Below, piece by piece: positions 16,605 to 24,553 of a DNA stretch of 64,000 bases (its first letter is position 1; each line of letters opens with the position of its first letter). The notes under the pieces were generated by a model that worked only from the letters and a program-made list of their open reading frames with translations, was not told where the DNA came from and did no database searches. Source of the stretch: Saccharothrix saharensis (GTDB lineage: Bacteria; Actinomycetota; Actinomycetes; Mycobacteriales; Pseudonocardiaceae); the NCBI RefSeq assembly GCF_006716745.1, contig NZ_VFPP01000001.1, positions 6,521,386-6,585,385 of the forward strand. Reading direction: 5' to 3'. A program made the translations under genes and the position numbers.

Positions 16605-17381
16605 TCAGAGCCGGCGATTCGCCAGGACGGGCAAGGCGTTCCTCGCGCGCGTGACACTCTCGGTGTCCACTTCGGTCAGCACGAGGCCCGGCTCGCCCGC
16701 CAACTGCTCGACCACCTCGCCGAACGGCGACGCGACGGTGCTGTAGCCGATGCCCGTGGGCGCGCCGTGGTCGACGCCCGGATCGGCCTGGCCGCAGGCC
16801 AGCACCCACGACGTGCAGTCCAGCGCGCGGGCGCGGACCAGCAGCTCCCACTGCTCCCGCTTGCCCGGTCCCGCGCCCCACGACGCGCACAGCAGCACGG
16901 CCGTCGCGCCGCGGTCGGCCAACGCCCGGAACAGCTCCGGGAACCGCACGTCGTAGCAGGTGGCCAGGCCGAACGTGACGCCGTCGACCTCGACGGCCAC
17001 CGGCGCCGCGCCGGGTGCGACCGTGTGCGACTCGGTGAACCCGAACGCGTCGAACAGGTGGATCTTGTCGTAGCCGACGTGGTGGCCGGCGCCCGTGACC
17101 AGCAGGGTGTTGGTGACCCGGCCGTCGGGTGCGGGCGTGAACATGCCCGCCACCACGACCACGCCGTGCTCGTCGGCGATGTCGCGCACCGCGCTCGCCC
17201 ACGGGCCGTCCAGCGGCTCGGCCACCGGGCCGAGGGGGACGCCGAAGCGGCACAGGGTGGCCTCGGGGAACACGACCACGCGGGCGCCCGCGGCCGCCGC
17301 GCGCCCGGTCTGCGACCGCACCAGGTCGAGGTTCGCCGCCGGGTCGCTGGACGAGGTGATCTGGCAGAGGGCGACACGCAT
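16605..17381 (-). CDS. carbon-nitrogen hydrolase (nitrilase superfamily amidase)
   Basis: A 258-residue cytosolic amidase-fold enzyme with the complete Glu-Lys-Cys triad: Glu40 in VVVFPEATL, Lys106 in YDKIHLF and Cys142 in LATCYDVRFPELFR. The pattern resembles omega-amidase and deaminated-glutathione amidase relatives, but the exact substrate is unknown. The start is ATG 17381, giving the usual opening RVALCQITS; a longer open frame upstream crosses the promoter of the divergent lipoprotein gene. The two genes are 17 bases apart. Confidence 0.9.
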   Translation of the reverse strand: MRVALCQITSSSDPAANLDLVRSQTGRAAAAGARVVVFPEATLCRFGVPLGPVAEPLDGPWASAVRDIADEHGVVVVAGMFTPAPDGRVTNTLLVTGAGHHVGYDKIHLFDAFGFTESHTVAPGAAPVAVEVDGVTFGLATCYDVRFPELFRALADRGATAVLLCASWGAGPGKREQWELLVRARALDCTSWVLACGQADPGVDHGAPTGIGYSTVASPFGEVVEQLAGEPGLVLTEVDTESVTRARNALPVLANRRL

Positions 17382-17392
17382 GTGGCCCACTC

Positions 17393-17398
17393 TAGGTA
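17393..17398 (+). promoter_or_regulatory. -10 box of the peptide-binding lipoprotein gene
   Basis: TAGGTA just ahead of the two possible GTG starts (17399, 17411). The second GTG lies 12 bases after the hexamer, consistent with a leaderless message. No -35 is obvious. Confidence 0.4.
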
Positions 17399-18955
17399 GT
17401 GTCGGGTCTCGTGCGCTCCCTCCTGCCCCCGCTCGTCCTCGTCGCCTCGCTCGCCGCCGCGGGGTGCACGGGCACGACGACACCGAGCGCGGAGGGCACC
17501 TCGGACAACAGCGCGCTCGTGCTGGCCGACCCGATCGAGCCGACCACGGTGAACCCCCTGCTCGGCTACGGCCGCGAGGGCGTGTCGAAGCTGTACGACG
17601 GCCTGGTGGAGCACCGCGCGGACGGCTCGGTGCGGCCCCAGCTCGCGGCGGACCCGCCCGCGCCCGCCCCGGACGGGCTGAGCTGGACCGTCCGGCTGCG
17701 CGACGACGTCCGGTTCACCGACGGCACCTCGTTCGGGCCCGAGGACGTGGTGGCGACCTACCGGGCGCTGCTGGACCCGGCGTCCGGCTCGACCGAGCGG
17801 GCCGCGTACCCGGAGCTGACCGGCGTCGAGCAGCTCGACGTGCGCACGGTCCGCTTCACGCTGTCCCGGCCGTGGGCGGCGTTCCCGCACACGCTGGTGC
17901 TCGGCATCCTGCCCAGCGAAGCGCTCGGCGGGCCGCTGCCCGACGTGCGACCGGTCGGGACGGGCCCGTACAAGCTGGTGGAGTGGCGCAAGGGCGACCG
18001 GATGGTGCTGGAGGCCAACACCGACTACTTCGGCGGCGAGCCGAAGATCCGCAAGCTGACCGTGGTGTTCGTGCCCGACGACAACACGCGCGCGCAGCGG
18101 ATGCAGGCGGGCGAGTTCGACGGCACCGAGCTGCCGCCCCGGCTGGCCGCGTCGTTCGGCACCGCGAACGGCATGAGGGTGATCACGCACCGCACCGCCG
18201 ACCTGCGTGCCGTCACGCTGCCGGGTGGCCCCGTGACGGGGGACAGCGCGATCAGGATGGCGTTGAACCACGCGGTCAACCGCAAGGGCATGGTGGACAA
18301 CCTGCTCGGCGGCAAGGGCGCGGTGGCGACCACGCCGGTGCCGGACGCGCTGCCGGAGTTCGTGGAGACCGGGGCGCGGTTCGATCACGACAAGGCGCTG
18401 GCCGAGCTGCTGCTGGACCAGGCGGGCTGGGTGCGCGGCGCGGACGGCGTGCGGGCGCGCGACGGGGTGGCAGCCCGGTTCACGCTGATGTACCCGATCG
18501 GCGACGTGGTGCGCGCCGACCTGGCCACCGCGTTCGCGGCGGACGCCAAGGCGGTCGGCGTCGACGTGCAGTTGGCCGGGCTGGGCTGGGACGCCGTCAC
18601 GCCGAGGCTGGGCGCGGACGCGCTGCTGCACGGCGGCGGCACGCCGTTCGACCCGGACCTGATGACCTACGAGGAGCTGCACACGCCCAACCCGTGGGGC
18701 TACTCGAACCCCCAGGTCGACGCTGCCCTGGACATCGGGCGCACGGTGCTGGACCCGGCGCAGCGCGCGGCGGCCTACAAGCAGTTCCAGCGGGCGTACG
18801 CGGCCGCGCCGGGCATGGTCGTGCTGGCGTCGGTGCAGCACACCTACGTGGTGCGGGAGAACTGGAACGGCTACCAGGAGGTCGTCGACCCGCACGCGCG
18901 GGGCGCGCTGTCGTGGGGTCCGTGGTGGAACCTGGAGAAGTGGACGCCCCGCTAG
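17399..18955 (+). CDS. ABC transporter solute-binding lipoprotein, family 5 (peptide/nickel type)
   Basis: A 518-residue extracellular lipoprotein. A signal peptide with arginine, a hydrophobic core (LLPPLVLVASLAAA) and the lipobox LAAAGC place Cys23 as the lipid site. It is followed by the family pattern: TTVNPLLGYG, VSKLYDGLVEH, LSWTVRLRDDVRFTDGT, VGTGPYKLVEW, RMALNHAVNRK, and a C-terminal stretch with NPWGYSNPQVD. Family 5 receptors bind oligopeptides, dipeptides or nickel. No permease or ATPase genes are adjacent, so it is an orphan receptor here. GTG 17399 or GTG 17411 may be the start. Confidence 0.9.
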   Translation: MSGLVRSLLPPLVLVASLAAAGCTGTTTPSAEGTSDNSALVLADPIEPTTVNPLLGYGREGVSKLYDGLVEHRADGSVRPQLAADPPAPAPDGLSWTVRLRDDVRFTDGTSFGPEDVVATYRALLDPASGSTERAAYPELTGVEQLDVRTVRFTLSRPWAAFPHTLVLGILPSEALGGPLPDVRPVGTGPYKLVEWRKGDRMVLEANTDYFGGEPKIRKLTVVFVPDDNTRAQRMQAGEFDGTELPPRLAASFGTANGMRVITHRTADLRAVTLPGGPVTGDSAIRMALNHAVNRKGMVDNLLGGKGAVATTPVPDALPEFVETGARFDHDKALAELLLDQAGWVRGADGVRARDGVAARFTLMYPIGDVVRADLATAFAADAKAVGVDVQLAGLGWDAVTPRLGADALLHGGGTPFDPDLMTYEELHTPNPWGYSNPQVDAALDIGRTVLDPAQRAAAYKQFQRAYAAAPGMVVLASVQHTYVVRENWNGYQEVVDPHARGALSWGPWWNLEKWTPR

Positions 18956-19016
18956 GGCCGATGTTGTTGCATCCTTGTGGCGATAGTGGTGTGGTCCACG
19001 AGCTGAAGGGGACGCC

Positions 19017-20147
19017 GTGACGATCTTCCTCGACTCCGCCGGTTCCTCCCTGCCGCCGCGTGAGGTGCTGGACGAGGTGATCGGCCACCTGCGGCGGGAG
19101 GCGGAGGTCGGCGGGTACGTCGCCGCGCGGGAGCGGGCCGACGACCTGGAGGCCGGGTACGGGGTGTTCGCCGAGCTGCTGGGCGCGCGGCCGGACGAGG
19201 TCGCGTTCACCGACAGCGCCACCCGCTCGTGGCTGACCGCGTTCGACGCCGTGCCGCTGGTCGCGGGGGACCGGGTGCTGTTCAGCGAGGCCGAGTACGC
19301 GGGCACGGCCATCCCCATCCTGCGCCGGGCGCGCGAGGTGGGCGCCACGGCCGAGGCGGTGCCGTCCGACGCGTTCGGGCAGGTCGACGTGGACGCGCTC
19401 AAGGAGATGCTGGACGAGCGGGTGAAGCTGGTCTCGCTCGTGCACGTGCCCACCAACAGCGGGCTGGTCAACCCGGCGCGCGAGGTCGCCGAGGCCGCGC
19501 ACGCGGTGGGCGCGCTGGTGCTGCTGGACGCCTGCCAGTCGATCGGGCAGTTGCCGGTGCGGGCCGACGAGCTGGGCGTGGACCTGATCGCGGGCACGGG
19601 CCGCAAGTGGCTGCGCGGGCCGCGGGGCACCGGTGTGCTGGTCGTGCGCCGCGAGGCCGCCGCGCGGATGCGGCCCAGGCTGGTCGACCTGCACAGCGCC
19701 GAGTGGGTCGCGCCCGACGAGATCCGGCTGCGCGACGACGCCCGGGTTCACGAGATCTGGGAGAGCAGCGTCGCCGACCGGCTCGGGCTCGTCGCCGCGG
19801 CGCGGTACGCGCTGGCCAAGGGCATCGACGTGATCGAACGCGAGGTCGGCGAGCGCGCGCAGCGGCTGCGTGACGGGTTGAGCGCCCTGCCCGGCGTGAC
19901 GGTGCGCGACCCCGGCGTGCGCAAGGCCGGCCTGGTCACGTTCACGGTGGACGGGGTCGCGGCGGCCGACGTGCGGGACCGGCTGGCCCGCGACGGCGTC
20001 ACGGTCACCGTCAGCGGCGCGTCGTCCACGCTGCTGGACATGACCCGGCGCGGGCTCGACGAGGTCGTGCGGGCCTCGCCCCACTACTTCGTCGAACCCG
20101 CGCAGGTCGATCAGGCCGTGGCGGCCGTCAGCAGGTGCGCCCGGTGA
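19017..20147 (+). CDS. class V aminotransferase-fold PLP enzyme (EgtE/cysteine desulfurase-like)
   Basis: A 376-residue PLP enzyme. Seen: FLDSAGSSLPP at the start, VHVPTNSGLVNP, LLDACQSIGQLP with the PLP-binding Asp, and the lysine in GTGRKWLRGPRGTG. It lacks a clear catalytic Cys loop of IscS/SufS. In length and motifs it resembles ergothioneine EgtE and related lyases, but no egtA-D genes are near, so the substrate stays open. The final 34 codons lie in the left copy of a 106-bp direct repeat; the same 3' end is found again after the fic gene at 21690-21795. Confidence 0.85.
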   Translation: MTIFLDSAGSSLPPREVLDEVIGHLRREAEVGGYVAARERADDLEAGYGVFAELLGARPDEVAFTDSATRSWLTAFDAVPLVAGDRVLFSEAEYAGTAIPILRRAREVGATAEAVPSDAFGQVDVDALKEMLDERVKLVSLVHVPTNSGLVNPAREVAEAAHAVGALVLLDACQSIGQLPVRADELGVDLIAGTGRKWLRGPRGTGVLVVRREAAARMRPRLVDLHSAEWVAPDEIRLRDDARVHEIWESSVADRLGLVAAARYALAKGIDVIEREVGERAQRLRDGLSALPGVTVRDPGVRKAGLVTFTVDGVAAADVRDRLARDGVTVTVSGASSTLLDMTRRGLDEVVRASPHYFVEPAQVDQAVAAVSRCAR

Positions 20148-20148
20148 T
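20043..20148 (+). repeat. left copy of 106-bp direct repeat flanking fic
   Basis: Identical over 106 bp to 21690-21795 at a constant offset of 1,647. With one mismatch the match extends 5 bases further left (ACAT shared before it). It contains the last 34 codons and stop of the PLP gene. Together with the right copy it encloses the Fic gene. Confidence 0.97.
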
Positions 20149-20180
20149 TTGTCCTGACTGACCGGCGATACCATTCGACG

Positions 20181-21683
20181 GTGACGATGGCAGACATGCC
20201 GTGGACTGAGGTCGAACCCCTTCCGGTGCTCAACGGCGATCTTCAGTCGTTGCTCGACACGGTACGTGCTATTCAGGGTGCCTGGAAGTCGGTAGTTGCG
20301 GCCAATGACGAGGCATTCCACGAGGCGCGTCGCAGGTCTTTGCGGCGCCATGCCATCGAAACGGGCATCATCGAGCGGCTGTACGACATCGACTGGGGCG
20401 TCACCGAGGCGTTGGTCGCTGAAGGGCTGACAGCCGACGCGGTGGCTCGCGTCGGTGACGGCTCAGTCAACGAGGACGTTCTTGAAGTCGTGCGATCGCA
20501 GTACGAGACTTTGGAATTTTTGGTGCAGTCCGCGCGTGAAGGTCGTGACCTTTCCGTGTCGTTGATCAAAGAACTGCACGTGGCACTGACGAGGCGGCAG
20601 CCTACGTACACGGCGACAGGCCCCACCGGCATGGTGTTCCAGGCGACTCTGCACCATGGCGAGTGGAAGCAGCAAGTCAACCACGTAACCCGTCCGGACG
20701 GGTCACTGCTGGAATATACGCCACCGGAACAAGTGGCATCGCAGATGGATCGATTGGTCGAGTTGTACCGTGACTACGGCGACCGTGATCCGATCGTTCA
20801 GGCGTCGTGGTTGCATCACCGCTTCGTCCGGATTCACCCGTTCGAGGACGGTAACGGTCGTGTCGCGCGCTGCCTGACGTTGCTCATCCTCCTTAAGCAC
20901 GACTTGGCGCCGCTGGTTGTCGACCGTCGTGAGCGCACGCGTTATCTGCAGTGCTTGGACCGGGCCAACGAGGGCGATCTGCGCCCCTTGGTGCGGTTCT
21001 TCGCGGAACTCGAAATCGGTGCGCTGCGAAGTGAGTTGGAGCGTCCGGTAGCCGCCGAGCACGCCCTCGCCGAGGGGGCAGGCGCGCTGACCGTGCTCGA
21101 GGCCGGGATCGGCCGGCTCCGCGAACTACGGTCCGCGAGTGGCACCGCTGATCGTTCGGCCAGGGTCGGTGCGCTGGCTGACGGAATCCAGCAAAAGATC
21201 CACTCGTGGCTCGAAGGTATGAAAGATAAGATCGGCGCACTCCTCCGTGAAGGCATCGACAATGATGCGAAAGCCACCGTAGTGAGCGCCGCGCCTCCCA
21301 GTGCCGAGGCACGTTATTGGCGACGGCAAGTTATCCGAGCGGCGCGGAGTGTCGACTTCTACACCAACCTCCGGGAAGGCGTGTGGTGGACACGGCTGCA
21401 CCTCGTGGCTTTTGAGCAGAAGCTGCGCTATCTGGTTTTCCTGCAGAAGACCGGTATCGGTGAGACGGGTGTGCTGACACTGACCGTCTACGCCGAGATG
21501 TTGAGTTCCGACAGCAGTGAGGACGGCTCCTCGGTCGCGGATCCGATCGTCGAGTCGTCACCGACCGAGACGGTGACCTGGACCTGGACGCACTCACCTG
21601 ATGACCAGTGGGCGACAGTCGTCGAGGTGCTCGACACGACGTTGGCGAGCGCCCTGGCCAAGTTCACCTCGGGTCTTGGGTGA
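20181..21683 (+). CDS. Fic family protein with unknown C-terminal domain
   Basis: A 500-residue protein. The Fic core is at about residues 100-240 with the full active-site motif HPFEDGNGRVAR (catalytic His219, phosphate-binding GNGR) and an upstream beta-hairpin flap (TGMVFQATLHHGEWK). Fic enzymes usually transfer AMP or another nucleotide moiety to protein hydroxyls. Near the N-terminus, HAIETG (57-62) sits where class II Fic proteins carry the inhibitory helix, so self-inhibition is possible, but the usual Ser is not there. Residues 290-500 are helical with no recognised domain. Third positions are clearly less GC-biased than neighbours (runs such as GAATTTTT and AAAGATAAG), suggesting transfer. 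GTG 20181, ATG 20187 or ATG 20196 may start it. Confidence 0.92.
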   Translation: MTMADMPWTEVEPLPVLNGDLQSLLDTVRAIQGAWKSVVAANDEAFHEARRRSLRRHAIETGIIERLYDIDWGVTEALVAEGLTADAVARVGDGSVNEDVLEVVRSQYETLEFLVQSAREGRDLSVSLIKELHVALTRRQPTYTATGPTGMVFQATLHHGEWKQQVNHVTRPDGSLLEYTPPEQVASQMDRLVELYRDYGDRDPIVQASWLHHRFVRIHPFEDGNGRVARCLTLLILLKHDLAPLVVDRRERTRYLQCLDRANEGDLRPLVRFFAELEIGALRSELERPVAAEHALAEGAGALTVLEAGIGRLRELRSASGTADRSARVGALADGIQQKIHSWLEGMKDKIGALLREGIDNDAKATVVSAAPPSAEARYWRRQVIRAARSVDFYTNLREGVWWTRLHLVAFEQKLRYLVFLQKTGIGETGVLTLTVYAEMLSSDSSEDGSSVADPIVESSPTETVTWTWTHSPDDQWATVVEVLDTTLASALAKFTSGLG

Positions 21684-21689
21684 AACATC

Positions 21690-21795
21690 ACCCGGCGCGG
21701 GCTCGACGAGGTCGTGCGGGCCTCGCCCCACTACTTCGTCGAACCCGCGCAGGTCGATCAGGCCGTGGCGGCCGTCAGCAGGTGCGCCCGGTGAT
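21690..21795 (+). repeat. right copy of 106-bp direct repeat flanking fic
   Basis: Identical to 20043-20148. On the plus strand it is a severed 3' end of the PLP gene without start. On the minus strand bases 21775-21795 are the last codons (PRITGRTC) and stop of the M14 carboxypeptidase gene. It is therefore probably the ancestral junction. Confidence 0.97.
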
Positions 21796-23088
21796 GCGCG
21801 GGACGCAGTCGGAGTAGTCGAGGAACAGCTGCACCGCGGTGTCGTTGCGCGAGGTCTGCGCCGCGATCACGGTGTCGCGCGGGTAGAAGCCGCTGGTGCC
21901 GCTCGCCGACGCCGGGTACATCTCGAACGTGTAGCTCCAGATCTTGTGCGCGGCCCACATCCAGTCGTCCACGCTGCCGTCGGTGATGTAGAGGTCGCTG
22001 GCCTGCTGCGGCGTGTAGCCGTTCAGCGACGCCATCCGCCTGCCCATGGTCTGGAACACGTTGGCCTGGGTGGCGTCAAGGCCGGCGGCGGTGTCGGCGT
22101 AGGTGTAGCCGTAGGGCCACAGGATCAGCTCCGAGAACGTGTGCCAGTCGATGTGCGACTTGATCTGCTGCACACCGCCGACCACGCGGCCGTTGACGAA
22201 GTCGCGGACGCGGGCGACCTCCGGCGCGGAGAACGCCGACGGGCCGCGGTAGGTCTCGCTCGACCCGCTGCCGCTGGAACCGCCGCAGCAGCCCCACTGG
22301 TGGCCCCAGTTGCGGTTCGGGTCGGTGCCGGTCGACGTCGAGTTCGGCTGCCGGTTCTTGCGCCACGCCCGGAACGAGCCGGTGGCGATGTCGTACTCCG
22401 CGCCGTCCGGGTTGACGCTGGGGATGACCCAGATCTCCCGGCTGTCGACCGCGCCCTTGATGGCCGCGTTGGACGCGTAGTTGTCCGTGTACCGCTTGAT
22501 GATGTGCAGGCACATCTCCACGGTCAGGTGCTCGCGCGCGTGCTGGTTGCAGGTGAACAGCACCTCGGGCTCGGCCTCGTCGACCGACGGGTTGTCGCTG
22601 ATCTTGATCATCCACAGGTCGCGGTTCTGGTACGACTTGCCGATGCTGCGCAGCGTGACCAGGTTCGGGTGGTCGCGGACGGTCTGGTTCAGCTCGGTGA
22701 CCATCTCCGCGTAGTTGTGGTAACCGGTGTAGCCGGACGGGAAGTCCAGCGCGCCGAGCTGCGGGTCGGTGAAGTCCGCCTTGCCCAGGCCCGCGAGCTG
22801 GGCGTCCGCGTCACCGGTGTCGCGCATCGGCAGCCCCGTGGCCCGCAGCAGCCACTGCTGGCGGGGTTCGGCGATCACGGTGAGCGTGTCGCCGTTCCGG
22901 CCCAGCACGTCGACGCCGGTGCGGGCGACCTTCGTGCGCGCCTCGGGGGTGGTGGCGGTGACCTCGAACACGGTCCGCTCGGTGGGGTGCGCGGTCGCCG
23001 TCTGAGCGGACCCGGGGTGCGCGGGGAGCACCAGGGCCACGCTCGCGACCAGCGCGGCGGCCACAAGGCCGCGCCGCTTGGTGAACAT
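21775..23088 (-). CDS. secreted zinc carboxypeptidase, M14 family (carboxypeptidase T-like)
   Basis: About 437 residues, exported. Signal peptide: basic FTKRR, hydrophobic VAAALVASVALVLPA, probable cut after about residue 28. A propeptide of about 80 residues follows, then the peptidase domain with zinc ligands HAREH (His and Glu of HxxE), the third ligand His in SHIDWHTF, RNWGHQWG for substrate binding, and the catalytic Glu in SYTFEMYP. ATG 23088 has GGAGG four bases upstream. Its last codons lie inside the right fic-flanking repeat. Confidence 0.93.
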   Translation of the reverse strand: MFTKRRGLVAAALVASVALVLPAHPGSAQTATAHPTERTVFEVTATTPEARTKVARTGVDVLGRNGDTLTVIAEPRQQWLLRATGLPMRDTGDADAQLAGLGKADFTDPQLGALDFPSGYTGYHNYAEMVTELNQTVRDHPNLVTLRSIGKSYQNRDLWMIKISDNPSVDEAEPEVLFTCNQHAREHLTVEMCLHIIKRYTDNYASNAAIKGAVDSREIWVIPSVNPDGAEYDIATGSFRAWRKNRQPNSTSTGTDPNRNWGHQWGCCGGSSGSGSSETYRGPSAFSAPEVARVRDFVNGRVVGGVQQIKSHIDWHTFSELILWPYGYTYADTAAGLDATQANVFQTMGRRMASLNGYTPQQASDLYITDGSVDDWMWAAHKIWSYTFEMYPASASGTSGFYPRDTVIAAQTSRNDTAVQLFLDYSDCVPRITGRTC

Positions 23089-23202
23089 CAAGCCTCCATC
23101 ATCAGCAGGGTTTGCGACGGATGCGTACGCAGAGTGGCGCGCCGGTCACGGATCGAGGTAGCCGCCGTTTGTCGGGTTCACCACCCGTGGCCAGGCTGAC
23201 AG

Positions 23203-23229
23203 TTGACGGAATTGGCGACGCCTTACCCT
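23203..23229 (+). promoter_or_regulatory. promoter of hisD
   Basis: -35 TTGACG (23203-23208) and -10 TACCCT (23224-23229), 15 bases apart. The predicted transcription start falls on or next to ATG 23237, so the hisDCB message is probably leaderless. Confidence 0.5.
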
Positions 23230-23236
23230 TGTGGGC

Positions 23237-24553
23237 ATGCTCAACCGCATCGACCTGCGAGGTCGTGTCCCGTCACCCGCCGAACTGCGTGCCGCGCTGC
23301 CGCGCGCCGAGGTCGACGTGGACGCGGTGCTGCATCACGTCCGGCCGCTGGTGGACGACGTGCGCGAACGGGGCGTGGAGGCCGTGCTGGAGCACGGCGA
23401 GAAGTTCGACAAGGTGCGCCCGGCGTCGATCCGCGTGCCCGCCGCCGAGCTGGAGCGCGCGCTGTCCGAGCTCGACCCGGCCGTGCGCGCGGCGCTGGAG
23501 GAGTCGATCGCCCGCGCCCGCGAGGTGCACGCCGACCAGCGCCGGGTCGACACGACCACCCAGGTCGTGCCCGGCGGCACGGTCACCGAGCGCTGGGTGC
23601 CGGTGTCCCGGGTCGGCCTGTACGCGCCCGGTGGCCTCGCCGTCTACCCGTCCACCGTGGTGATGAACGTGGTGCCGGCGCAGATCGCGGGCGTGGAGTC
23701 GCTGGTGGTGTGCTCCCCGCCGCAGGCGGAGTTCGGCGGCCTGCCGCACCCGACGATCATGGCCGCCGCCGCGCTGCTCGGCGTCACGGAGGTGTGGGCC
23801 GTGGGCGGCGCGCTCGCCGTCGCGCTGCTGGCGTACGGCGGCACGGACACCGACGGCCGGCTCCTGGAGCCGGCGGACCTGGTGACCGGTCCCGGCAACA
23901 TCTACCTGACCGCCGCCAAGCGGCTGCTGCGCGGCCTGATCGGCATCGACGCCGAGGCCGGGCCGACCGAGATCCTGATCCTGGCCGACGACACGGCCGA
24001 CCCGGTGCACGTGGCCGCCGACCTGATCAGCCAGGCCGAGCACGACACGCTGGCCGCGAGCGTGCTGGTGACCACGTCGACGGAGCTGGCGGACGCGGTG
24101 GACGCCGAGCTGGCGCGGCAGGTCGACGCGACCAAGCACCGCGAGCGCGTGCGCACGGCGCTGGCCGGCCGGCAGTCCGGCACCGTGCTGGTGTCGAGCC
24201 TGGACGAGGGGTTGCGGGTGGCGGACACCTACGCCGCCGAGCACCTGGAGGTCCAGACGGCCGACGCGCGCGAGGTGGCCGCCCGCGTGCGCGCGGCCGG
24301 CGCGATCTTCGTGGGCGCGCACTCGCCGGTGTCGCTGGGCGACTACTGCGCGGGCTCAAACCACGTGCTGCCCACCGCCGGGTGCGCGCGGCACTCGTCG
24401 GGGCTGTCGGTGCAGACGTTCCTGCGCGGCATCCACGTCGTCGACTACAGCGCGGACGCGTTGCGCGAGGTGTCGCCGCACGTCGTGGCGCTGGCGAACG
24501 CCGAGGACCTGCCCGCGCACGGCCAGGCGGTCACGGCGAGGTTCCGCGCATGA
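23237..24553 (+). CDS. hisD: histidinol dehydrogenase
   Basis: NAD-dependent, zinc-containing last step of histidine synthesis (histidinol to histidine). It has 438 residues from ATG 23237; a GTG two codons upstream is less likely because it would precede the inferred transcript start. Seen: VGLYAPGGLAVYPSTVVMN, DLVTGPGNIYLTAAK, AGPTEILILAD, SQAEHDTLA with zinc ligands, and HVLPTAGCARHSSGLSV. First gene of hisD-hisC-hisB with ATGA coupling to hisC. Confidence 0.97.
   Translation: MLNRIDLRGRVPSPAELRAALPRAEVDVDAVLHHVRPLVDDVRERGVEAVLEHGEKFDKVRPASIRVPAAELERALSELDPAVRAALEESIARAREVHADQRRVDTTTQVVPGGTVTERWVPVSRVGLYAPGGLAVYPSTVVMNVVPAQIAGVESLVVCSPPQAEFGGLPHPTIMAAAALLGVTEVWAVGGALAVALLAYGGTDTDGRLLEPADLVTGPGNIYLTAAKRLLRGLIGIDAEAGPTEILILADDTADPVHVAADLISQAEHDTLAASVLVTTSTELADAVDAELARQVDATKHRERVRTALAGRQSGTVLVSSLDEGLRVADTYAAEHLEVQTADAREVAARVRAAGAIFVGAHSPVSLGDYCAGSNHVLPTAGCARHSSGLSVQTFLRGIHVVDYSADALREVSPHVVALANAEDLPAHGQAVTARFRA

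Larger units (their letters stand above)
20043..21795 (+). mobile_element. Fic cassette bounded by long direct repeats (insertion of 1,647 bp)
   Basis: One repeat copy plus the fic gene make a 1,647-bp unit inserted between two convergent core genes. The left repeat completes the PLP gene and the right repeat holds the last 6 codons and stop of the M14 peptidase gene, so neither is broken. No integrase, transposase or terminal inverted repeats are seen inside. Recombination between the repeats would remove fic exactly and restore the simple convergent gene pair. The mechanism of arrival is inference. Confidence 0.7.

Noticed and set aside
17382..17483. N-terminal extension of the nitrilase-family enzyme
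   Set aside because: The family begins right at the RVALCQITS strand; the extension is a shadow of the divergent lipoprotein signal peptide region.
20043..21795. Insertion sequence or composite transposon around fic
   Set aside because: There is no transposase, no terminal inverted repeats, and the repeat (106 bp) is far longer than any target-site duplication and coincides with gene 3' ends.
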